A DNA stretch of 7,403 bases, taken from the NCBI GenBank assembly GCA_009705435.1, contig WLTJ01000076.1, forward strand, positions 1-7,403. The letters run 5' to 3'. Below are positions 1 to 6,535 of this stretch, piece after piece; position 1 is the first letter of the stretch, and every line of letters begins with the position of its first letter. The position numbers were made by a program, and so were the translations under genes. The notes beneath the pieces were generated by a model. That model worked only from the letters and a program-made list of their open reading frames with translations, was not told the origin of the DNA and ran no database searches. This DNA comes from Actinomycetota bacterium. GTDB lineage: Bacteria > Actinomycetota > Acidimicrobiia > Acidimicrobiales > Ilumatobacteraceae.

Positions 1-1012
1 ACTCAAAAGTTGTCCAATAGTAGTCAGTGTTAAAACCGCTTCGTAATGTCCCACCCTGACATATCGTTGTTGCACCCGCCGCCTGGTGCGTGTCTCGAGC
101 ATATTTACATAACTCGTTCAACTCATCTATCGACGGCATAAACCAATCGTCGTTGCCACCTAAAACTAAATTGTTTGCTGCCGCTAACGCACTGTCCCAG
201 TCGACTTGTGGATCGGACGAGTTGGTTCCAGCACAGTTGTTTTGCCAATTGGCACAGGCCACTTCAAAATATTGGGAACCCGTAGCACGAGTTAAATCCT
301 TATAAAAGATCTTTCCCCCACTCGGACCCGGATCACCGACACTGTAAACAACCGGTGCAACTGTCGTTGTAGTCGTTGTAGTCGTCGTCGTAGCCGTCGT
401 TGTAGGTGTGGTGGATGTAGTCGTTATCGGTGCCAACGTTGTCGACGAGGTTGTTGGGACCATTGTCGTTGGTGCAAGAGTCGTAGAGTTGTTTAACGAC
501 TCAACTGTGATCTCCTGTACGAAACCGATACCACTCACCGGCGCATATACCACCAAGGTGTAGTTACCTGCCGTAAGCCCTTGGGGCAGACTCCCAGTCA
601 ACGTCGCGAACCCTTGACCGTCTGCTGCAGCGAATCCAATCACTTGTGGAGTTGACCCAACGATCAACTGCACCATCTCATTTGGGATGAATCCACCGAT
701 CGTCACCGTCATCGCTCCACCAGCTGCCACCGCAGCATTCGATAACAACGGTGTCGAAGCTGCAGGCAAACCCTCAACCACAGCAAGCGACGGAGCATCA
801 GTCGCAAGGTTCAAACAACTATCTGCAGCCGATGGGACCAAGAAAAGTCCACCCAACAGCGCCAAAGGCACCATGGTCACAGACAGTCGACCAGCAGATG
901 ACCGCATCCAACGCGCAGCAATCACACCACCAACCAACATCGATAAACCGACAAGAATTAAGCCAGTCGTGCCCCCAGTAGAAGGCAACGGGCAAACATC
1001 AAGAGCGAACAT
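1..1012 (-). CDS. Secreted DUF1566 (Lcl-type) surface protein with N-terminal LPxTG module, C-terminus cut by window edge
   Basis: The frame is open from an ATG at 1012 to the left edge (337 codons); the 3' end lies outside. A GAGGA ribosome site at 1022-1026 sits 9 nt before the ATG, and an in-frame TGA lies just upstream. Residues 9-13 are LPSTG, followed by a hydrophobic segment (about 15-33) and Arg-rich RWMRSS, then a second hydrophobic stretch (43-59) ending in a signal-peptidase-like PSAADS. Next come an Ig-like region (about 90-165, with STPQVIG and YAPVSGIG), a Thr/Pro linker (about 171-220, nearly all ACN codons), and the start of a DUF1566 domain (GDPGPSGGKIFY, DDWFMPSIDELNELC, DYYW). 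DUF1566 is a C-type-lectin-like fold of secreted proteins, so a cell-surface binding role is inferred; the ligand is unknown. It is a paralogue of the broken gene at 1325-2492, roughly three quarters identical by eye up to the linker and much more divergent after it. Confidence 0.85.
   Translation of the reverse strand, partial: MFALDVCPLPSTGGTTGLILVGLSMLVGGVIAARWMRSSAGRLSVTMVPLALLGGLFLVPSAADSCLNLATDAPSLAVVEGLPAASTPLLSNAAVAAGGAMTVTIGGFIPNEMVQLIVGSTPQVIGFAAADGQGFATLTGSLPQGLTAGNYTLVVYAPVSGIGFVQEITVESLNNSTTLAPTTMVPTTSSTTLAPITTTSTTPTTTATTTTTTTTTTVAPVVYSVGDPGPSGGKIFYKDLTRATGSQYFEVACANWQNNCAGTNSSDPQVDWDSALAAANNLVLGGNDDWFMPSIDELNELCKYARDTHQAAGATTICQGGTLRSGFNTDYYWTTFE
361..410 (-). repeat. Poly-threonine codon repeat in surface protein linker
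   Basis: On the minus strand this is an almost unbroken run of ACN threonine codons with a short 9-bp internal period (the plus-strand unit is GTCGTTGTA, repeated). It encodes the densest part of the Thr linker between the Ig-like region and the DUF1566 domain. Such linkers usually act as extended, possibly O-glycosylated stalks. The repeat is prone to slippage, so its length may vary between strains. Confidence 0.6.
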
Positions 1013-1324
1013 CACCAATCATCCTCGAGCATGTATAAGACATAATTCGGGTCAAAGTGACTGATGCCAATCACCACCATACTCAGACGAAAAAGTGATG
1101 TGCACCTTTCGTAGTAAATGGGCTACGACCTGCGGTTTAAGAAAAGGGTGAAACCTGTCTATATTCGACTTGACAGTTTCTGTCCGTCCAGATTTTGCAT
1201 GGGCGTTGTCTCGAGTCGTCTTCGTCTATTCACGCTCGTCCACGGACGGTTTGCAATTAGGTGTGCAACGCCACTATTAACTGTCCTATTTAATAAAACC
1301 GAAAATTGATAAATAAAGAAACGG
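1013..1324. other. Intergenic region between the two surface-protein genes
   Basis: No convincing gene lies in these 312 bases. The right end is AT-rich and lies just past the stop of the gene at 1325. The left end holds the ribosome site of the gene starting at 1012. The only recognisable element is the tRNA-Arg-derived core at 1123-1144. There are weak inverted repeats: CCGTCC at 1184-1189 with GGACGG at 1244-1249, and CTGTC at 1155-1159 with GACAG at 1172-1176. The latter could be arm-type recombinase sites, but I cannot support that. A 63-codon plus-strand frame at 1118-1309 has no ribosome site or family resemblance. Confidence 0.6.
1123..1144 (-). repeat. Degenerate tRNA-Arg(CCT)-derived attachment-core-like repeat
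   Basis: This segment matches 2623-2644 at 20 of 22 positions, in the same orientation and exactly 1500 bp away; the inner plus-strand block is CGACCTGCGGTTTARGAAA (18 of 19). At 2623-2644 the sequence is the anticodon loop, 3' anticodon stem and variable loop of a tRNA-Arg gene fragment. Here the acceptor and T arms are not preserved. Flanking DNA on both sides shows no similarity between the two places, so the match is confined to the core, as expected of a recombination site rather than of a decayed duplication. I infer an old attachment site (att). Confidence 0.55.
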
Positions 1325-1326
1325 TC

Positions 1327-1344
1327 AAAAAGCCCGCACTGGGC
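1327..1344 (-). terminator. Possible intrinsic terminator inside the last codons of the DUF1566 gene
   Basis: On the minus strand GCCC-AGTGC-GGGC is followed directly by TTTTT. The stem is only 4 bp but all G-C. The whole structure lies in the codons for the conserved VRPVRAF ending and the stop, so it may be coincidence of coding constraint. Confidence 0.3.
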
Positions 1345-1904
1345 GGACGCTACCCGCGTTGACCCCACGGGCGCTGATCTCAAGGCCGCTGCCGAAATCC
1401 TGCATCCATGAGTAGAAGGCGCCGACCTCAGACGAACTCCAATAGTAGCCAGTAGAAAAACCACCGTGCATTGATAAGGAGTATGAACCGCCACCGTTGT
1501 CGTTGCATATTGCGTTCACAGAGTCGTTAAACGCCCACTTACACAACGCGTTCAGTTCATCTTGCGATGGTAAAAACCAGTCGGATTGACCAGTGTTGCT
1601 GTAAGCGTCAGCAAGTTTGGCTGCGATACCAGTATCCGTACAAGCACCATTCACAATGTCGGCCGTGTTCTGTTTACCAGCACCAATCAAGTACCCGTCA
1701 GCACCAACGATCGCCGTCCGGTAACAGCCCCAAGAAGCTTCCGGATCAGCACTTCCGTCACAGTTGTTCAACCAGCCGGCACACGCCACCTCTAAATAAC
1801 GGCCCCATGACTGAATTGAACCGGCATCATAAAACACAATGCCACCACCAGGCCCCGTGTTACCCGCCGCACATGTACCGCCAGTTGCACACGTCAATGC
1901 AATA

Positions 1905-1958
1905 GTCGTCGTTGGAGCGACCGTTGTCGTTGGAGCAATCGTTGTTGTCGGAGCGACC
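1905..1958 (-). repeat. Three 18-bp tandem repeats encoding TTTxAP linker
   Basis: Three consecutive 18-bp units at 1905-1922, 1923-1940 and 1941-1958 (plus-strand form GTNGTNGTNGGAGCNAYC) encode alternating hexapeptides of the type APTTTI and APTTTV. They form the stalk between the Ig-like and DUF1566 domains of the frameshifted gene. The paralogue at the left edge has a longer, less regular Thr linker at the same place, so linker length evolves quickly. Confidence 0.8.
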
Positions 1959-2554
1959 GTCGTAGAGATGTCCAACGACTCAACTGTGATCTGCTGCGCA
2001 AAACCGATACCACTCACCGGCGCATACACCGCCAACGTGTGGTCTCCTGCAGAAAGCCCTTCGGGTAAATTGCCGACCAACGTCACAACACCTTGACTAT
2101 TTGCTGAAGCTAAACCAATTACTTGCGGAGTTGACGCAACGATTAACTGCACTACCTCATTGGGAACGAATCCGCCGACTGTCACCGTCACCGCACCACC
2201 AATGGCCACGGCATCATTTGACAACAATGGAGTCGAAGATGCAGGCAATCCCTCAACCACAGAAAGCAACGGAGCATCAGTCGCTGGGTTCAAGCAACGA
2301 TCTGCAGTCAATGGAACCAAGGGCAAGTCCACCCAGCAAAACCAGAGGAGCCACCACCACTGACATCCGGCCGGCCGACTGACGCACCCAATGCGCCACA
2401 ATCACACCAGCGATTAACAAGAACAAGCCAGCGACCACCACAAAAGTCGAACCACCAGTTGCGGGCAAATTACACACGTCAACAGCAAACATCACAAACC
2501 ACCTACAACTTTCCCAGGCATGATTATGGCCACCATGACCAACGCCTCAATAAT

Positions 2555-2560
2555 ATTATA
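2555..2560 (-). promoter_or_regulatory. Candidate -10 box for the frameshifted DUF1566 gene
   Basis: The minus strand reads TATAAT here, a perfect -10 hexamer in an AT-rich block. It is 62 bases before the ATG at 2492, which would give a leader of about 55 nt containing the AGGTGG ribosome site. The -35 side is poor: TTTATA at 16 nt spacing is the best match. The promoter lies between the tRNA fragment and the gene, so a cassette inserted at that site would carry its own promoter. Confidence 0.4.
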
Positions 2561-2598
2561 CATAAATATAGAATTGTATAAATATTTCGAGAAACAGC

Positions 2599-2654
2599 TG
2601 GCGCCCTCGGCAGGAATCGGACCTGCGACCTGCGGTTTAGGAAACCGTTGCTCT
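2599..2654 (-). tRNA. 3' fragment of tRNA-Arg(CCT), truncated at the 5' end; likely att site
   Basis: Reading the minus strand from 2654: AGAGC (3' half of the D stem), an anticodon arm with loop TTCCTAA (anticodon CCT, arginine), a variable loop, a T arm with stem GCAGG/CCTGC and loop TCCGATT, the 3' acceptor strand CGAGGGC, discriminator G and an encoded CCA at 2599-2601. The 5' acceptor strand needed to pair (GCCCTCG) and the 5' D stem are absent; sequence to the right of about 2655 is unrelated. It cannot make a functional tRNA. A clean 3' tRNA fragment is the usual mark left by a tyrosine-recombinase element that integrated into a tRNA gene and rebuilt it at its other end. By that geometry the intact gene would lie to the right, beyond 7403. 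Confidence 0.75.
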
Positions 2655-2824
2655 TGTGGGACCCATCACCAGAAAATAGTCATCACCGCAAGGCTGAGAA
2701 ACATGCGGGACAAGCACAGCGTTTAATCCCTCGTAAACAGGTAGATAAAAACAATTGATCACAACCCGAGTTGACGAGCCCCGGATGTACTCAAGCCAAG
2801 CCCTACGGGGGTAATACTGATGGC

Positions 2825-4012
2825 GTGACGAATTCAACGAGCTCACTGATCGCTTCACGTGGCATCAGAGCCTTTGTGGATGGACTTGTCAGCGTTATCT
2901 TGCCCGCCTACCTGATCGAACAGGGCTACTCAGCCTTTCAAGTTGGCGCGCTGGTCACCGCCACCCTCTTAGGTTCGGCAATTCTCACTCTCACTATCGG
3001 TCTACGCGGCTTTCGCCAAACCCCCACTCGTTTGTTGCTATGGCTCACTGGACTCATGGCACTCACCGGCATCGGGTTCGCAACCATCACTTGGTTTTGG
3101 GCATTGTTCATCATCGGTGCTATCGGGACGATGAATCCTTCATCTGGTGATGTCAGCCCTTTCCTACCGTTAGAGCAAGCCCTCTTACCCCTCACGACCA
3201 CTGACGAACGGCGCACCGTGATCTTTGCGCGCTACGCCATGGTGGCTTCACTACTCGGCGCGCTCGGGTCTTTGGCTGCGGGACTTCCACACCTCATCGC
3301 GCAAGCCCTCGATGTTTCCGAGCACACCGTCAATCGCTCCGTCTTTGCGCTCTACGCGGTGGGAGGACTGATGCTTTTTGTGAACTATAAGCGGTTGCAA
3401 CTCCCAGCACTTCCGACTCCCCCGCGCACCCCACTGGCAAGCAGTCGTCGCAATGTCACACGGTTATCAATCCTTTTTAGCATCGATGCCCTGGGCGGTG
3501 GATTTGTTATTCAATCCATGCTCGTGCTGTGGCTTGGGCGTCGTTTCGATTTGTCAACTGCCCGCATCGGAACCTTGCTTTTTATCACTGGCACCCTCTC
3601 CGCTTTTTCAATTCTTCTCGCACCACGAGTCGCTCAGAAACTTGGACTGGTTCGCACCATGGTGTTCACCCATATCCCCGCCAGTGTTTTTCTCATCACC
3701 GCCGCTTTGATGCCGAATGCAACTTTGGCGATTGGATTTCTCATTTTACGAAGTCTCGTCTCCAGCATGGATGTACCCGTACGAACGAGTTACGTCATGG
3801 CTATCGTCCCACCAAGTGAACGAGCCGCCGCCGCCAGCGTGACCAATGTTCCGAGAAGTTTGGCCGCTGCACTTCCCCCACTAGCAACTGGAATCATGCT
3901 TGATCACTCAACTTTTGGATGGCCATTGATCATCGCTGGAGTACTGAAAATCACCTACGACATCTTGTTGCTCGTGCAGTTTCGTTCGGTGATTCCTCCT
4001 GAAGAACGATAA
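2825..4012 (+). CDS. MFS transporter, 12-segment type, substrate unknown
   Basis: The product is 395 residues if GTG 2825 is used. The frame also opens at TTG 2771, but the extra 18 residues are polar, Cys/Gly/Pro-rich and unlike an MFS start. From GTG the protein reaches the first membrane segment (AFVDGLVSVILPAYL) within about 15 residues, as usual for the family. The ribosome site is weak: GGGGG at 2807-2811 is about 13 nt away. Two halves of about six hydrophobic segments are separated by a basic stretch around 3400-3460 (PPRTPLASSRRNVTRL). The second half carries the MFS-like loop VPPSERAAAASV. It belongs in the inner membrane as a secondary transporter. Substrate and direction cannot be read; the classical motif A between segments 2 and 3 is poorly kept. 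It is followed after 63 bp by a DHA2 exporter and is probably co-transcribed with it. Confidence 0.85.
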   Translation: MTNSTSSLIASRGIRAFVDGLVSVILPAYLIEQGYSAFQVGALVTATLLGSAILTLTIGLRGFRQTPTRLLLWLTGLMALTGIGFATITWFWALFIIGAIGTMNPSSGDVSPFLPLEQALLPLTTTDERRTVIFARYAMVASLLGALGSLAAGLPHLIAQALDVSEHTVNRSVFALYAVGGLMLFVNYKRLQLPALPTPPRTPLASSRRNVTRLSILFSIDALGGGFVIQSMLVLWLGRRFDLSTARIGTLLFITGTLSAFSILLAPRVAQKLGLVRTMVFTHIPASVFLITAALMPNATLAIGFLILRSLVSSMDVPVRTSYVMAIVPPSERAAAASVTNVPRSLAAALPPLATGIMLDHSTFGWPLIIAGVLKITYDILLLVQFRSVIPPEER

Positions 4013-4075
4013 ACCTCGCTCGCTCGCCTAAGGTAACTCCCCACAGATAGATACGAGATTCGGCAGGGCACCTAG

Positions 4076-5503
4076 GTGAAGCGCATTCAATACAAATGGT
4101 TAGTGGCTATCGCTTTCGTCCTTGGACAGTTCATGGAGATCCTAGACACGACGGTCATCAACACTGCGATACCGAGTCTTTCAAAGGAGTTCGCTACAAC
4201 TCCGGCGACAATGGAATGGGTCATTCTCGGTTACCTTTTATCCTTAGCAATTTTTATCCCATCCTCGGGATGGATCGGTGATAAATACGGTACAAAAAAG
4301 ACCTTTCTCTTCGCCTTAAGCGTTTTCACTTTGGCCTCTGCGCTGTGCGGACAAGCCAATTCAATTGATCAACTGATTATCTTTCGCGTCCTACAAGGCG
4401 TTGGCGGAGGGATGTTGACTCCCGTCGGTATGGCCATGTTGTATCGCGCCTTTCCTCCTGAAGAACGAGCCCGGGCGTCGGCGGTACTCATTATTCCTAC
4501 AGTCATCGCTCCGGCACTCGGGCCAGTTCTCGGCGGAGCGATCATTGATCACACCACGTGGCGGTGGATTTTTTATATCAACTTGCCAATTGGCATCATT
4601 GGTATTGCTTTTGTCGCCTTGTTTCTCAAAGAGCATCGTGAACCACGCGTCGGGCGATTTGATTTTGCCGGGTTTGTTCTATCTGGACTAGGACTATCAG
4701 GAGTGCTCTACGCACTTTCGCAAGCCCCTGAACACGGCTGGCTCTCGTCAACAGTTCTCCTGACCGGACTCGGTGGCTTAGTCATGCTTGCCATCTTGAT
4801 CAAGGTTGAAACTTCAATCGCCGAACCGATGTTGGCATTACGCCTCTACAAAGATCGGATTTTTCGCAACGCCAACCTGACGAACACTTTGTCTTACGGC
4901 GCGTTCATTGGTTTCTACTTTCTGCTACCGCAATTTATGCAGACCCTGCTCGGTGCATCAGCCATGAAATCCGGACTTGCCACATTTCCCCAAGCCATCG
5001 GGGTGATCGTGATGAGCCGTTTCGTGGGTCGCTGGTATCACACTGTTGGACCGCGGCGTCTGATCTCCTTTGGCTTATTGGCCGCTGGTTCGGCGACAAT
5101 CCCCTTCGCGTTTCTCAATCTCAATAGTTCGCTAGTCACCATTGGCGCTCTGATGTTCTTACGAGGATGCGGTATGGCCTTTGCCTTCATGCCCCTGCAG
5201 GCAGCCACATACGCAAATATTGAAGCCCCTGATACCGGCCGTGCCTCTTCAATCAATTCGACTCAAAGGCAAACATCAGCTGCTTTGGGCGTGGCCATCT
5301 TGGCGACAATTTTTATCAGCCGAACCAATCACTTGCTAGATAGTGGAGCCTCTACCGATACAGCAAAACTCGGCGGCTTTCATGCGGGTTTCATTGCTTC
5401 AGTTGCCATCTTTTATCTCGGGTCAGTTTTTGCCTTTTTCAAGATTAAAGATTCTGATGCAGCGCGCACGATGCAACCGCGCGCTAAGACTGCCACGGTG
5501 TAA
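4076..5503 (+). CDS. DHA2-family (EmrB/QacA-type) 14-segment MFS drug exporter
   Basis: The product is 475 residues, the usual size for DHA2 proton-drug antiporters, starting at GTG 4076 with AGGG seven nt upstream. Family motifs appear in order: LDTTVINTAIP (23-33, segment 1), GWIGDKYGTKK (65-75, motif A), RVLQGVGGGM (104-113, motif B), ALGPVLGGAI (147-156, the antiporter motif C) and WRWIFYINLP (162-171). Together these identify the subfamily with confidence. Members export hydrophobic or cationic toxicants using the proton gradient; the substrate here is not predictable. No TetR or MarR regulator lies beside it in the window. It ends in a short basic tail (RTMQPRAKTATV), and its stop is only 8 bp from the end of the convergent gene at 5512. 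Confidence 0.92.
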   Translation: MKRIQYKWLVAIAFVLGQFMEILDTTVINTAIPSLSKEFATTPATMEWVILGYLLSLAIFIPSSGWIGDKYGTKKTFLFALSVFTLASALCGQANSIDQLIIFRVLQGVGGGMLTPVGMAMLYRAFPPEERARASAVLIIPTVIAPALGPVLGGAIIDHTTWRWIFYINLPIGIIGIAFVALFLKEHREPRVGRFDFAGFVLSGLGLSGVLYALSQAPEHGWLSSTVLLTGLGGLVMLAILIKVETSIAEPMLALRLYKDRIFRNANLTNTLSYGAFIGFYFLLPQFMQTLLGASAMKSGLATFPQAIGVIVMSRFVGRWYHTVGPRRLISFGLLAAGSATIPFAFLNLNSSLVTIGALMFLRGCGMAFAFMPLQAATYANIEAPDTGRASSINSTQRQTSAALGVAILATIFISRTNHLLDSGASTDTAKLGGFHAGFIASVAIFYLGSVFAFFKIKDSDAARTMQPRAKTATV

Positions 5504-5511
5504 AAGAGTTC

Positions 5512-6498
5512 CTACACGCCCCGCGTTTTATATTTCATGATGTCCGGAGCAGTGAGGCTTGAGCCACACTTCGCGCTGGCCGCCATCACTTCTGGATCCA
5601 TCAGCGAAGCGGTGTCAAAGTAGTCTGCGGCGTAGACAGTAAATCCATCGCGGTAACGGCGCACGCTGGTTCCACGAAACATCGGCACACGCTCGCCGTC
5701 ACTAGTGACCGCTACCTGCACCCACTCCTGCAGATATGTCTTGCCATTATTTAGTTCGGGGCCAACTGGCATGAACTCGATGTTGCCGACGCGAGGCATG
5801 ATGTCCATAATCCACGACTTGATTTCATCGCGACCATGAAAAACTCCGAATATTGGGTCGTGATACACCGAGTCAGTGGGGTGGAACTGTTCGCAATCAG
5901 CGTCAAAGTCAACTTCCGAGCACACCGTGACTGGCGTGGCCAGATGTCGTTGCCACTCTTTAGGTGATGGCGCATCGGGCAACGGTGCTGCCTCAACTCC
6001 AGGTGGTGGTGGAACACGAAACGAGCCCGTGTCATACACATCACAAGCCCAGGTGATCCAACTGTCGCGATAGCGGCGCACACTGACCCCGCGCGACATC
6101 GGCATTTTCCCTTCACCCATTCCCATGGCTTGCATATCGGCAACCATCTGCCACTCATCAAGAGTTGTGACTCCTTCGCCATCATCGAAAAACTCAGGCT
6201 CCGATGTGGGAACGAATTCAATGAAACTGATTTCCGACATCATCGGCACGAGCCAACCGCGAATACTTCTTTGCCCATAATACGAGCCGTAGATTGCGTC
6301 GAAATAACGTGAATCCGTGGGATGCATAAAGTCCGCCATCAGATCAATACCAGCGCGCCCAACCGCAGGATGAGAAAGCGCTGTCATCATTTCTTCAGGA
6401 GACAGATTGCTGGACTCAGTCACTAGACGATCAACGCTGAGGGGTTGATCAGTCAATGACTCAGCAAACTTTTCAACAAATTTCTCAACAGCACTCAC
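5512..6498 (-). CDS. Protein with two tandem SnoaL/NTF2-like domains
   Basis: The product is 328 residues from GTG 6498. The frame could begin at ATG 6582, but that overlaps the upstream gene, and a strong AGGGAG site (6507-6512) points to the GTG. Two homologous halves are visible, residues about 59-158 and 206-299. Both contain HPTDS followed by a Tyr and Asp, a G...I..W helix, IEF.P, E...EW..VA, PM.RG.SVRRYRD and a closing D..DT.S. The halves are joined by a Pro-rich linker (RVPPPPGVEAAPLPDAPSP, 161-179). The pattern fits SnoaL-like members of the NTF2 fold, which include polyketide cyclases, ketosteroid isomerases and hydrolases as well as non-catalytic proteins. No signal peptide is seen, so it should be cytoplasmic. 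It follows the deacylase-like gene by 37 bp and is probably co-transcribed with it. Activity is not predictable; a substrate-processing partner of the amidohydrolase is an inference. Confidence 0.82.
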   Translation of the reverse strand: MSAVEKFVEKFAESLTDQPLSVDRLVTESSNLSPEEMMTALSHPAVGRAGIDLMADFMHPTDSRYFDAIYGSYYGQRSIRGWLVPMMSEISFIEFVPTSEPEFFDDGEGVTTLDEWQMVADMQAMGMGEGKMPMSRGVSVRRYRDSWITWACDVYDTGSFRVPPPPGVEAAPLPDAPSPKEWQRHLATPVTVCSEVDFDADCEQFHPTDSVYHDPIFGVFHGRDEIKSWIMDIMPRVGNIEFMPVGPELNNGKTYLQEWVQVAVTSDGERVPMFRGTSVRRYRDGFTVYAADYFDTASLMDPEVMAASAKCGSSLTAPDIMKYKTRGV

Positions 6499-6506
6499 AA
6501 TGAAAT

Positions 6507-6512
6507 CTCCCT
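6507..6512 (-). promoter_or_regulatory. Ribosome binding site fixing the GTG start of the SnoaL-like gene
   Basis: The minus strand reads AAAGGGAGA at 6506-6514, with the AGGGAG core eight nt before GTG 6498. It is the best Shine-Dalgarno match in the region and rules against the longer frame from ATG 6582, which would overlap the upstream coding sequence by 47 bases. Confidence 0.7.
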
Positions 6513-6535
6513 TTAAAATAACGACTGACTGAAAC

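Larger units (their letters stand above)
1325..2492 (-). pseudogene. Frameshifted DUF1566 surface protein gene with N-terminal LPxTG module
   Basis: Translation starts at ATG 2492 behind AGGTGG (2499-2504, 6 nt spacing). It encodes LPATG (residues 9-13), a membrane segment, the charged sequence HWVRQSAGR and a second hydrophobic stretch. Beside GCCC on the minus strand (GGGC at 2321-2324) there is one base more than in the paralogue at 1-1012. The original frame then stops at 2277-2279, while the other frame carries on intact to TGA at 1325-1327. Restored, the product would be 388 residues: Ig-like domain about 100-170, TTTVAP/TTTIAP linker about 177-199, and a complete DUF1566 domain about 205-388 with GPGGGIVFYD, DWFLPSQDELNALC, GYYWSSSE and the family's usual ending VRPVRAF. 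As read, the lectin-like part loses its secretion signal. A sequencing or assembly indel is the main alternative, because the rest of the downstream frame is uncorrupted. Confidence 0.75.
2493..2824. other. Intergenic region between the divergent surface-protein gene and MFS gene
   Basis: These 332 bases separate leftward and rightward genes. From left to right they hold the ribosome site and a likely promoter of the leftward gene, an AT-rich block (about 2546-2592), the tRNA-Arg 3' fragment (2599-2654), and about 170 bases before the MFS start. That last part shows only a short inverted repeat, GTTTA at 2721-2725 with TAAAC at 2734-2738. I see no good promoter pair for the rightward genes. 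TAATAC at 2811-2816 is placed where it could drive a leaderless GTG start at 2825, but no matching -35 box is visible. Confidence 0.55.

Noticed and set aside
361..480. CRISPR or other spacer-repeat array
   Set aside because: The periodicity is explained by runs of threonine codons in the linker of a coding sequence; there are no spacers.
1118..1309. Small plus-strand protein of 63 residues
   Set aside because: It starts inside the tRNA-derived core region, has no ribosome site, shows Arg/Cys-rich composition typical of chance frames, and resembles no family I know.
1123..2644. Integron attC-type gene cassette
   Set aside because: The repeats match a tRNA-Arg gene rather than attC core sites (no paired R''/R' GTTRRRY sites were seen), and no integrase is present.
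2599..2690. Complete tRNA-Arg gene
   Set aside because: No 5' acceptor strand complementary to CGAGGGC and no 5' D stem occurs in the 40 bases upstream on the minus strand. An anticodon-loop intron does not explain it, because the anticodon loop is uninterrupted.
2771..2824. Longer start (TTG 2771) for the first MFS gene
   Set aside because: The added residues are polar and rich in Gly, Pro and Cys, no ribosome site precedes the TTG, and the family normally begins close to the first membrane segment.
5498..5517. Bidirectional terminator between the convergent genes
   Set aside because: GTGTA and TACAC form only a 5-bp stem with a 10-base loop and no proper T run directly after it; too weak to call.
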